DNA of 64,000 nucleotides, taken from assembly GCF_964059235.1 (NCBI RefSeq), contig NZ_OZ060452.1, forward strand, positions 1,488,001-1,552,000, written 5' to 3'. Numbering within the stretch: position 1 is the stretch's first letter; every line of letters starts with the position of its first letter. Below are positions 56,500 to 64,000 of this stretch, piece after piece. The translations under genes and the position numbers were made by a program. The notes beneath the pieces are model-generated. The model saw nothing but the letters and a program-made list of their open reading frames with translations. It did no database searches and was not told the origin of the DNA. This DNA is from Candidatus Tisiphia endosymbiont of Nedyus quadrimaculatus (GTDB lineage Bacteria; Pseudomonadota; Alphaproteobacteria; Rickettsiales; Rickettsiaceae).

Positions 56500-56698
56500 C
56501 ATAGTACCCTACATTTTTTATATAACCACTATTAAAATGGCTGCTGATCGTCATTGCGAGGAGTCGCTGAAAGCGGCGACGCGGCAATCCAGGATACGCG
56601 AAGCGTACTAGAAAAAACAGCTTCGCTGTTTACCTGGATCGCCACGGCATCTAAAGATGCCTCGCGATGACGATTATAGAAAAATGTAGGGTACTATG
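56500..56698. repeat. MITE-C copy 2
   Basis: 199 bp, only a few differences from the copy at 6846-7044, same CATAGTACCC / GGGTACTATG ends. Confidence 0.85.
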
Positions 56699-56713
56699 AC
56701 ATAAACCCTACGA

Positions 56714-56804
56714 TGTCACCCCTGCGTAGGCAGGGGTCTAAAAAATTTTAACAAATCCTCTCGGTTTATTTTTCTAGATCCCTGCCTTCGCAGGGATGAC
56801 ATAA
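56714..56804. repeat. P1 palindrome after MITE-C copy 2
   Basis: GATGTCACCCCTGCGTAGGC through AGATCCCTGCCTTCGCAGGG to ATGACA. Adjacent to MITE-C, as for copy 1. Confidence 0.75.
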
Positions 56805-56806
56805 AC

Positions 56807-58135
56807 CTATACTTCTCTGACTTGTTTAAATACTAACTTTTTTTTACTAAATATGTTTATTTTACGAAAAAAATTAGTTAGAGACCTTGGCTTTGACATA
56901 TCACGTTTATAGCTTTGCTTAGTCATTAATACATAGTTAGAAATTAAGGAAGGTATAACTTCGGAATAATATACTTTATATAATCCTTTCATTGTTGCCA
57001 TAGTCGTTAAATATCCCCATTTCATCACCTGTTGGGGTACTCTTGCTAGAGCTTCTATACAGGCAATTGTTTCTTCGATCTCAGGGTTACTATTTTTATA
57101 AACATCTGCAACTGGTGCTAAATTAAACTTCATATCTTCAATCATAGCTCTAATCATCAACCCCATATATTGCTCTTTTATGAATCTCTTAATAAAAAAT
57201 AATTTTCTTCTATTAACGGAAAATAAAAATTTCTGTTTATATATAAAGCCAAGTAATCTTGCCCAATAAGCCCTTATACCCCGTACTTTGTTTTTATTAT
57301 AAAATTTTACCCTTTCTTCATAAGTAATCATTTGCCTCATCCCTATAGAGAGAAGCTTGGCTAATAGTTTATCACAATTAATAATATCATCTATTCTAGC
57401 CTGTCTTACATGGGGTGTTGCTTTTGTTCCAGAAAAATTTGCTGAATGACGACTAATTTGACGGCCACTTGCATCTCTTTTAATATCAGCAAAATGCCCA
57501 AGTTCTTGCCCAGCTATAATTTGCAATCTAGCAACTGCTGCCCATCCATCACCATAAGTTGGGTGATTTTTATCATTTTCAGCAAATGGATTTCCACCGC
57601 AGGAAACAAAGACTGCTACATTCTTACCGTCAGTACTTTGCATACCACTATTAGAACCCGAACGTTGCCAATCAACTATATCCATCATATCACCGATATT
57701 ATGGGAATAAGTAATAAATACCTGGACCTTATCATGCAATAACCACCTAATAACTATAGGATGGGCTGACTGAACAAAAAGCCTTGTTAATTTTTCAGTA
57801 ACAGATTGGTCAACTGGTTGTAATTTTTGAATTTGTTTTTTCAGATATGTATAAATCGATGCCAGTTTTTTATCTGATATAGAAGATTTGTATAGATATC
57901 TGAATAACTGATTAGTTTGTTCAATTAAATTTGGCTCGGTTATTTCCTCTTTACTTACCATCAAACTAATATTGAACTTTGGATCAGAAAATCTTGCAAA
58001 ATTACAACTATTATCGGTATCTATCCTAAGTTTTCCTGATTTGATTAATTGTTGAGCTAATTGTTCATATTCTATTTGCATGTCCTCAGGATAAATAGCA
58101 GGAATCTTATCAAGTATATGATAAATTGAACTCAT
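56807..58135 (-). CDS. Rickettsial conserved protein, DUF2748-like, with QELGH motif
   Basis: 442 residues from MSSIYHILDKIPAIYPEDMQ (58135). The longer frame to 58156 adds MQVVYTP encoded by MITE-B. Resembles, from memory, a Rickettsiales-only family (DUF2748). The middle has AVFVSCGGNPFAEND and RLQIIAGQELGHFADIKRD, where QELGH (about residues 210-214) looks like a zincin HExxH site with the first His replaced by Gln; a later E or H could complete it. Basic C-terminus, no signal peptide, no sure membrane span. Function unknown. On the opposite strand to its neighbours and isolated by repeats on both sides. Confidence 0.7.
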   Translation of the reverse strand: MSSIYHILDKIPAIYPEDMQIEYEQLAQQLIKSGKLRIDTDNSCNFARFSDPKFNISLMVSKEEITEPNLIEQTNQLFRYLYKSSISDKKLASIYTYLKKQIQKLQPVDQSVTEKLTRLFVQSAHPIVIRWLLHDKVQVFITYSHNIGDMMDIVDWQRSGSNSGMQSTDGKNVAVFVSCGGNPFAENDKNHPTYGDGWAAVARLQIIAGQELGHFADIKRDASGRQISRHSANFSGTKATPHVRQARIDDIINCDKLLAKLLSIGMRQMITYEERVKFYNKNKVRGIRAYWARLLGFIYKQKFLFSVNRRKLFFIKRFIKEQYMGLMIRAMIEDMKFNLAPVADVYKNSNPEIEETIACIEALARVPQQVMKWGYLTTMATMKGLYKVYYSEVIPSLISNYVLMTKQSYKRDMSKPRSLTNFFRKINIFSKKKLVFKQVREV

Positions 58136-58144
58136 AGGGGTATA

Positions 58145-58292
58145 TACTACTTGCAAATGAAGAGTTGGTAGACGATAGAATCAAAATCAACAAGTGCTAG
58201 GAGTGTCCAAGCCGAGGAGCACAGCGTACATTAGTACGTGAGCACCGCAGGTCTTGGACAACGACAACGCAATTGTTGATTTTCATCGAGTA
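58145..58292. repeat. MITE-B copy 6
   Basis: 148 bp, TACTACTTGC to CATCGAGTA, TA at 58143-58144 and 58293-58294. Located 8 bp before the DUF2748-like start codon and 11 bp after the lipB stop. Confidence 0.85.
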
Positions 58293-58303
58293 TACTGAAT
58301 ATT

Positions 58304-58927
58304 TTAAAAAACCTCAAAGAATTTATCCTTAATAACTTCATCAAACTGATCTAACGTTATATCAACACCAAGTTTCTTAAACGAGGTCACAGGCATATCT
58401 CTCAGACCACAAGCAATAATTCCGGAGAACATATCAAGATTTGTTGAAATATTTACAGCAACACCATGATATGTAACCCATTTTTTAACTCTAATACCTA
58501 TTGATGCAATCTTTGCGGGTACACCATTTTCTTCTACCCATATCCCCACTATACCACTTATAGTAAAAGCTTTAATCCCAAAATATAAAAGGCTATTTAT
58601 AATCCATTCTTCTAATAGTTTAATATATAGTTTTAAATCCTTTTGCCTTCGTTCTGAGACTAAATCAAGAATGGGGTATATTACTCTTTGTCCGCTACCA
58701 TGGTAGGTAAGCTTCCCTCCCCTACCAGTATAAATTACCGGTATATCTCTAGGATTTAACAATTCATTTGCCTTAAAACTAGTACCTGCGGTATAAATAT
58801 CCTTATATTCAACTAAATAAACAATCTCTTGTGAAGATTTATTGATTAAACTTGTAACCTTATCTTCCATTAATTTTACTGTGTCTTCATATTCTAAAAA
58901 GCCTGATAAGGTAACAAATTGAACCAT
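58304..58927 (-). CDS. lipB: Octanoyltransferase LipB
   Basis: 207 residues from MVQFVTLSGFLEYEDTVKLM (58927); the longer frame to 59005 adds residues from an IS982-like palindrome and a P1 relic. LipB moves octanoate from acyl carrier protein to lipoyl domains, the first step in lipoate synthesis for pyruvate and 2-oxoglutarate dehydrogenases. RGGKLTYHGSGQRVIYPILD is the signature, PAKIASIGIRVKKWVTYHG holds the catalytic lysine, and FSGIIACGLRDMPVTS the catalytic cysteine. Intact. Confidence 0.94.
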   Translation of the reverse strand: MVQFVTLSGFLEYEDTVKLMEDKVTSLINKSSQEIVYLVEYKDIYTAGTSFKANELLNPRDIPVIYTGRGGKLTYHGSGQRVIYPILDLVSERRQKDLKLYIKLLEEWIINSLLYFGIKAFTISGIVGIWVEENGVPAKIASIGIRVKKWVTYHGVAVNISTNLDMFSGIIACGLRDMPVTSFKKLGVDITLDQFDEVIKDKFFEVF

Positions 58928-58982
58928 AATATTAACTAGGGGTGACATCAATTCTATTATTATGCCTAAAACCTTCTCACGC

Positions 58983-59021
58983 GAATTCGGGATAAGAATT
59001 GACAAATTATTATCCCGAATT
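58983..59021. repeat. Short palindrome with IS982-like ends
   Basis: Arms GAATTCGGGATAA...TTATCCCGAATT around a short centre. Same type as 49646-49685, with ends like the IS982 element (TTCGGGATAAG). Confidence 0.7.
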
Positions 59022-59049
59022 GGGGTTTCTCGGGTTAGCTATAAGGAGT

Positions 59050-59300
59050 ATTATAATATATAAATAACCTCAAGTATTAATGTAAGACATCGGTTTAATA
59101 GCCAAGGTGTCTCTGCTTCTTCGAATGTCACCCCTGCGTAGGCAGGGGTCTAAAAAAATAGCATAGAAGGTATGTTATATAGTTTTAGATACCGCACCGA
59201 AGCAGGGATGACATAATGGGGGTGACATCACCCCTAATAGCGATGATTGCTTGAGCCTACTATTAATTTATTACATCGATACTTAAGATTAAATAGGCTA
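59050..59300. repeat. lipB-greA spacer with P1 and short repeats
   Basis: TAACCTCAAGTATTAATGTA, a degenerate P1 (about 59108-59215) and the ACATCACCCCTAATAGCGAT / TTGCTTGAGCCTACTA unit. No gene. Confidence 0.65.
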
Positions 59301-59318
59301 GCACTAATAGTTAATATC

Positions 59319-59807
59319 TTAAATATCTACTAATTCTTGATAGGATACTTCTAAAACCTCATAAGATTTTGAACCTTTAGGAGTGGTTACTTCTACTATA
59401 TCTCCGACCCCTTTACCGATGAGAGCCTTAGCAATTGGCGATACTATGGATACCCTCTTTTTGGTTATATCTGCTTCATACTCTCCAACAATATGATACA
59501 TAACTATTTCCTCTGTTTCATCATCGATCAACTTAACTAACGCCCCAAATTTTACGGTATCACCGGAGAGTTTTGAGGTGTCAATAATTTTAGCTCTTGC
59601 TATTTTATCTTCAAGATCCAAAATGCGACCTTCTATAAAACTTTGTTTTTCTCGTGCTGCATGGTATTCTGCATTCTCAGATAAATCTCCAAAATCTCTA
59701 GCTGTTGCTATAGCTTCAATTACTTTTGGTCGTTCTATATGTTTAAGATGTTTAATTTCTTTTTCTAAACTATCAAACCCTTTATGTGTAATAGGAAAAT
59801 CTGCCAT
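59319..59807 (-). CDS. greA: Transcription elongation factor GreA
   Basis: 162 residues, normal. It rescues backtracked RNA polymerase by stimulating transcript cleavage. N-terminal coiled coil (GFDSLEKEIKHLKHIERPKV; ARDFGDLSENAEYHAAREKQ, containing the tip acids D and E) and C-terminal FKBP-like domain (VKLIDDETEEIVMYHIVGEY; SPIAKALIGKGVGDIVEV). Start ATG 59807. Confidence 0.96.
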   Translation of the reverse strand: MADFPITHKGFDSLEKEIKHLKHIERPKVIEAIATARDFGDLSENAEYHAAREKQSFIEGRILDLEDKIARAKIIDTSKLSGDTVKFGALVKLIDDETEEIVMYHIVGEYEADITKKRVSIVSPIAKALIGKGVGDIVEVTTPKGSKSYEVLEVSYQELVDI

Positions 59808-59886
59808 AATAATATGTCTTGTCTAAGTTAAGTTTTCTAGTATATTTGTTGTGTCAAACTTTGTCAAATAGGCCTTTTAGGTTATT

Positions 59887-60507
59887 ATGCAAACTAAACT
59901 CTTTAATTTTGAAATACAACGTAAAACTTTCCACTTATACAGCTTGATTATACCACTTTTTTATTTATTTTCATCTAAATTAGTTGTTACCACACTATTA
60001 CTTCTACTTATAGTATGTGTATTATATATAGATATTACAAGGCATTATAATTTATATGTTAAGAAATTGACAGATAAATTTCTTGGAAAGTTTATGAGAC
60101 CTGAAGAACAGAGTGGTTTATTCAGACTAAGTGGTAGCAGTTTTATGGTGGTTGGATTTTTCTTAACTGCTCTTTTATTTTCAAAAGGTTTAGCGATTTC
60201 ATCTTGGCTTATATTGATAATAGCTGATTGTCTTGCTGCGTTAGTGGGTACAAAAATAGGTACTCCTCTAAAAAATGGCAAATCATTGGAAGGTTCTATT
60301 GCCTTTCTAATTTCTGCAATTTTTATTAGTATATTAGTGTATTTTTTCATCGGCTATCACACTAGTTTTACTGTTATCATAATTAGTTCTATAGTTGCTA
60401 CTATTAGCGAATTCTACTCAAAAGAGTTATCAATAAACGATAATTTATTAATACCTCTTAGCTACTGCTTCTCTACAATCATATTCACCTTTATTTTAAG
60501 TTTATGA
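59887..60507 (+). CDS. Diacylglycerol/polyprenol kinase-like membrane protein
   Basis: 206 residues with about six membrane segments. QRKTFHLYSLIIPLFYLF at the start, LIIADCLAALVGTKIGTPLK with the conserved D-A-A-x-x-G-x-x-x-G pattern, and NGKSLEGSIAFLISA fit the SEC59/VTE5/dolichol kinase-like family, which phosphorylates lipid alcohols such as polyprenol, phytol or diacylglycerol with CTP or ATP. In a bacterium with murE, recycling undecaprenol is an attractive but unproven role. The stop overlaps dnaG by 4 bp (ATGA), so the two are translationally coupled. Confidence 0.8.
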   Translation: MQTKLFNFEIQRKTFHLYSLIIPLFYLFSSKLVVTTLLLLLIVCVLYIDITRHYNLYVKKLTDKFLGKFMRPEEQSGLFRLSGSSFMVVGFFLTALLFSKGLAISSWLILIIADCLAALVGTKIGTPLKNGKSLEGSIAFLISAIFISILVYFFIGYHTSFTVIIISSIVATISEFYSKELSINDNLLIPLSYCFSTIIFTFILSL

Positions 60508-62276
60508 GAATTCCATTAGAATTTTATGAACTTCTTAGAACTCGGATTAATTTATCAGATGTTGTTAGACAAAAAGTAGTCTTAACTAAAAAATCTGGAA
60601 ATTACTTGGGACTATGTCCTTTCCATGTTGAAAAATCTCCATCATTCACTGTAAATGATGCCAAGAAGTTTTATTATTGCTTTGGCTGTGCTGTTCACGG
60701 GGATGTTATAAAGTTTGTTTCCAACTTTAGTGGTTTATCTTATAAGGAAGCAGCCATTAAACTTGCTAATGATTATGGCATTGAATTGCCTAAATTAACA
60801 GCAGCACAACAAAAACTCTATGAAGAATCGGATGAACTATTTGATATCTTAGAGATGGCTGAAAGATTTTTTACATCACAATTGTCACAAGAAGTATGTA
60901 GCTACTTACATGACCGCGGTATTAGTAAAGAAACAATTAAGGAATTCTCCATCGGTTTTGCTCCTCCATCTAAAGCATTACAGAAATTTTTTGAAAAAAA
61001 ATCAATATCTTTGATAAAACTTCAAAAAGCAGGCTTAGTGGGCAAGCGAGATGATGGTACAATATATGAGATATTTTATAATCGGATAATCTTTCCGATT
61101 AAAAATGTTTATAATAAAGTAGTTGGTTTTGGAGGACGAGTGCTTGGTGATGGGTTACCTAAATATTTAAATTCTCCGGAAACCATATTATTTCAAAAAA
61201 ATGAAACATTATATGGGGAGAATAATGCGATTAGTGTTGCCTATAAGAAAAATCATTCAATCTTAGTTGAAGGGTACTTGGATGTTATTGCCTTGCACCA
61301 AGCTGGTTTTAAAGAGGCAATGGCAAGTCTTGGTACTTCGGTTACAGAGAATCACCTACAAAAATTATGGCGTGCCGGAGATGAAATAGTACTCTGTTTA
61401 GATGGTGATATAGCAGGAATAAAAGCCACCCATCGGGTAATTAATCTAGTACTACCTCTGATAAATGGTAATAAGAAAATTTCCTTTGTGATGTTACCTA
61501 GCGGAAGTGACCCTGATGATATGGTAAATAAAGATGGTGCGGGAAGTTTCACACAAATTTTTGATAAAAGAATTAATCTATCTGAAATGATTTGGCGTTC
61601 CGAATATGAAGGTAAGACTTTCTCAACTCCAGAAGACAAAGCTATTTTGGAAAGAAATCTTGAAGATTATTGTAAACAAATAAAAGATAAGCTACTTAGC
61701 CATAATTATTATAGATATTTTAAAGATCAAATATGGCAAAATTTAATTAAACGTCAAAGTAAAGTAGCTGTAAAAAATTCAAATGTAACATTTTCAGCTC
61801 CGGATTATTCAGAAATTGAGATGTTAGAACAAGTCTTTTGTATAATGTTAGTAAAGTGTCCAAAGATAATCAAAAAGCAAGAAATAAAGGATTTCTTATT
61901 AACGTTAAATTTCCAAAATAAAATGCTTGAAGCTTTTCGTGATTGGTATTTTGCAGAAATTATTAGCAACGATATCTTAGATCAGGAAAATATTATTGGT
62001 TTGGCAAAAAAAACTGGATTTTATGACACTTTTTCAGTATTGTCAAAATCCAATAATCTATTTCTAGATTTGTCATTTAATAAGGATGACATAGACTCTG
62101 ACTTACTTTGGCAATGGTTGCATAAAAAACATCACCTAGTACTATTAAAACAAGAATGTAGCTCAATTATTCAAAATGGCTCAGACGAAGAGCTAAAAAA
62201 GGCTATATTATATCGAGAAGAGATTATAAAAATCTCTAAAGAGATTTATAATCTAAACGAATCTTTTACTAATTGA
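60504..62276 (+). CDS. dnaG: DNA primase
   Basis: 590 residues, complete. It makes RNA primers for replication. CHC2 zinc finger in YLGLCPFHVEKSPSFTVND and KKFYYCFGCAVHGDVIKFV (residues 35-70), then primase core YLHDRGISKETIKEFSIGFA, FPIKNVYNKVVGFGGRVLGD, and TOPRIM residues SILVEGYLDVIALHQAGF and EIVLCLDGDIAGIKATHR. The C-terminal helicase-binding part is divergent. rpoD follows 17 bp later, the conserved macromolecular synthesis operon order. Confidence 0.96.
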   Translation: MRIPLEFYELLRTRINLSDVVRQKVVLTKKSGNYLGLCPFHVEKSPSFTVNDAKKFYYCFGCAVHGDVIKFVSNFSGLSYKEAAIKLANDYGIELPKLTAAQQKLYEESDELFDILEMAERFFTSQLSQEVCSYLHDRGISKETIKEFSIGFAPPSKALQKFFEKKSISLIKLQKAGLVGKRDDGTIYEIFYNRIIFPIKNVYNKVVGFGGRVLGDGLPKYLNSPETILFQKNETLYGENNAISVAYKKNHSILVEGYLDVIALHQAGFKEAMASLGTSVTENHLQKLWRAGDEIVLCLDGDIAGIKATHRVINLVLPLINGNKKISFVMLPSGSDPDDMVNKDGAGSFTQIFDKRINLSEMIWRSEYEGKTFSTPEDKAILERNLEDYCKQIKDKLLSHNYYRYFKDQIWQNLIKRQSKVAVKNSNVTFSAPDYSEIEMLEQVFCIMLVKCPKIIKKQEIKDFLLTLNFQNKMLEAFRDWYFAEIISNDILDQENIIGLAKKTGFYDTFSVLSKSNNLFLDLSFNKDDIDSDLLWQWLHKKHHLVLLKQECSSIIQNGSDEELKKAILYREEIIKISKEIYNLNESFTN

Positions 62277-62293
62277 CCCAAGGTTTATAAATT

Positions 62294-64000
62294 ATGACAG
62301 AAGCAAAAGAGAAAATAGATGTAAAAGGTACTGCAGTTGATAACCTAGTTAAAACAGCTAAAGAAAAAGGCACTGCAGTCACTTATTATGATCTAAATAA
62401 AGTCATTCCAATGACTAATAATATATCAGTAAACGATCTAGAAAAGGTAATATCAAAGTTTTCTGAGGCTGGAGTTGATATTATAGAAGGTGATGATGAC
62501 GAGATCAAACTTGATATTAATGTAGATGATGAATTTAAACTGTCTAATAATGTTGATCGTGAGCCTGAAGACGAAAGTGAAGAAGAAAATTTAGGTACGA
62601 CCGATGATCCAGTAAGGTTATATTTACGAGATATGGGAGGAGTTGGACTTTTTTCTCGTGAGACAGAAATAGAAGTAGCCCAAGATATTGAAGAAGGCAA
62701 AGAGATAATGGTTAAGTCACTTTGTGAAAATCCAATATCGATGAAATTCTTTATAAAATGGCATGAAGATTTAGTTAATGAAAAAATACTACTCCGAGAT
62801 TTGATTGATCTAGAAGCTAATATGGTCAACGGGGATGATAGTAATTCTGAAGAGAGTCAAAATAATTATATAGAATCAGATCATGAAGAACATGAAGAAG
62901 CTAGCAATTTATCAATAGCTACTATTGAGTTACAGTTATTACCTAGTGTTGTCAAGCGTATGGAAAAAGTTTCTAAGCTTTCTGAAGAGTTGTTAATTGA
63001 AGCAAAGAAACATTACACACGTTATCCTCAACCTAAGGGATTGCATGATAACAAAAAATATGCCAAGAATCTACAATTACTAATTATTGAAATTTCTAGT
63101 ATCCATTTTCACTCTAAAAGGACAGAAGAAATTCTTAATAGAATATATAGTTTAAATAGAGAATTAGTAACTAAAGAAGGGAGCTTCCTTAAATTAGCTG
63201 AAAAATATGGCATAAGTCGTCAAAACTTCCTAAATGAATATATGGGAGCAGTAATTGATGAAAGCTGGAAAAGGCAAATGCAAAAAAATAAGCACTCTAA
63301 TTGGAAGAATTTCCTTGCTAAAGAATCTGATGCTATTGATCAAATGATTAGTGAATTAAAAACCATGGAAATGACTATTGGTTTGCCAATTATTGAATTT
63401 AAAAAGTTAGTACATACAATACAAAAGGGTGAAAGACAAGTCCTTAGGGCAAAGAAAGCTATGATAGAGGCTAATCTGCGTCTAGTTATCTCAATTGCTA
63501 AAAAATATGCAAATCGTGGATTACAGTTTTTAGATTTAATTCAGGAAGGAAATATTGGGTTAATGAAGGCTGTTGATAAATTTGACTATCGTAGGGGATA
63601 TAAATTTTCCACTTATGCTACTTGGTGGATTAGGCAAGCTATTACTAGAGCTATAGCTGATCAAGCTAGAACCATACGTATTCCCGTGCATATGATTGAA
63701 ACGATCAACAAAATTATTCGTACCTCTAGGCAGATGCTTAACGAGCTAGGTTATGAACCGACTCCGGCAGAAATTGCCGCTCGCCTTTCTATGCCAGTTG
63801 ATAAAGTACGAAAAGTAATGAAAATAGCTAAAGAGCCAATTAGCTTAGAAAATCCAATAGGCGATGATGATGGTAGTTATCTTGGAGACTTTATTGAAGA
63901 CAAAAATGCTATATTACCGCTTGACGCAGCAATTCAATCGAATTTACGAGAGGTCACAACTAGAGTTTTAGCAACTCTTACTCCTCGTGAAGAAAGAGTT
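62294..64000 (+). CDS. rpoD: RNA polymerase sigma-70 factor RpoD (3' end outside window)
   Basis: 569 codons visible from ATG 62294 and open to the right edge. The housekeeping sigma factor. Region 1.1-like start ([20 protein letters not shown]), an acidic stretch, region 1.2 ([20 protein letters not shown]), and the non-conserved region. Then region 2 ([40 protein letters not shown]) with the -10 recognition helix, region 3 ([20 protein letters not shown]), and the first residues of region 4 ([12 protein letters not shown]). Co-directional with dnaG. Confidence 0.97.
   Translation, partial: MTEAKEKIDVKGTAVDNLVKTAKEKGTAVTYYDLNKVIPMTNNISVNDLEKVISKFSEAGVDIIEGDDDEIKLDINVDDEFKLSNNVDREPEDESEEENLGTTDDPVRLYLRDMGGVGLFSRETEIEVAQDIEEGKEIMVKSLCENPISMKFFIKWHEDLVNEKILLRDLIDLEANMVNGDDSNSEESQNNYIESDHEEHEEASNLSIATIELQLLPSVVKRMEKVSKLSEELLIEAKKHYTRYPQPKGLHDNKKYAKNLQLLIIEISSIHFHSKRTEEILNRIYSLNRELVTKEGSFLKLAEKYGISRQNFLNEYMGAVIDESWKRQMQKNKHSNWKNFLAKESDAIDQMISELKTMEMTIGLPIIEFKKLVHTIQKGERQVLRAKKAMIEANLRLVISIAKKYANRGLQFLDLIQEGNIGLMKAVDKFDYRRGYKFSTYATWWIRQAITRAIADQARTIRIPVHMIETINKIIRTSRQMLNELGYEPTPAEIAARLSMPVDKVRKVMKIAKEPISLENPIGDDDGSYLGDFIEDKNAILPLDAAIQSNLREVTTRVLATLTPREERV

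Overview
The window is AT-rich chromosome of an obligate intracellular alphaproteobacterium of the Rickettsiales, most likely Rickettsia in the broad sense or a close sister such as Megaira. Evidence: rickettsial housekeeping genes (rhodanese-dnaA overlap, sdhE-mfd, ilvE-dapA-smpB-sppA-ihfB, ompR-envZ, a DUF2748-like protein, greA, dnaG-rpoD), very low GC, and many short palindromic repeats of the Rickettsia palindromic element type, one inserted in frame inside recJ. The heavy IS and MITE load fits a symbiont-type rather than a streamlined pathogenic Rickettsia.

Layout. 1-6.4 kb: the end of a DNA2/NAM7-like helicase, an MFS transporter, a hemerythrin-like protein, murE and a putative secreted atypical kinase. 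6.4-28 kb: replication, recombination and repair genes (recF, radA, mfd, dnaA, recJ, mutS) plus sdhE, clpX, a BrnQ-type transporter and a methyltransferase, separated by repeat-filled spacers. 27-32.7 kb: the leftward operon ilvE-dapA-smpB-sppA-ihfB, divergent from ompR-envZ. 32.8-50 kb: an IS graveyard with IS5, IS110/IS1111, IS21, IS630, IS982 and IS4-type elements, several nested in each other. Embedded in it is an accessory pair: a membrane protein resembling a sensor histidine kinase, and an exported NB-ARC/TPR protein interrupted by one TAG codon. A broken XRE-type regulator converges on this pair. 50-64 kb: an LtaS-like sulfatase, ComEC, a hypothetical protein, rnhB, an M15 peptidase broken by a MITE, the DUF2748-like protein, lipB, greA, a polyprenol/diacylglycerol kinase-like protein, dnaG and the start of rpoD.

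Repeat families named in this annotation. P1: about 90 bp, TGTCATCCC...GGGGTGACA palindrome, more than 10 copies. P2: about 90-110 bp, GTCATTGCGAG...CTCGCAATGAC. MITE-A: 28-bp inverted ends ATACCATTTCCC.... MITE-B: about 123-148 bp, TACT...AGTA ends with TA target duplication, 6 copies. MITE-C: about 199 bp, CATAGTACCC ends, 2 copies. MITE-D: 207 bp, CTCAGTAC ends like the IS4-type element here, with a 9-bp target duplication. MITE-E: 220 bp, 29-bp ends, 7-bp duplication. Several supply start or stop codons or N-terminal extensions to neighbouring genes, so I moved those starts inward.

No tRNA, rRNA or CRISPR array was recognised. All family calls are from reading motifs; no database search was run.
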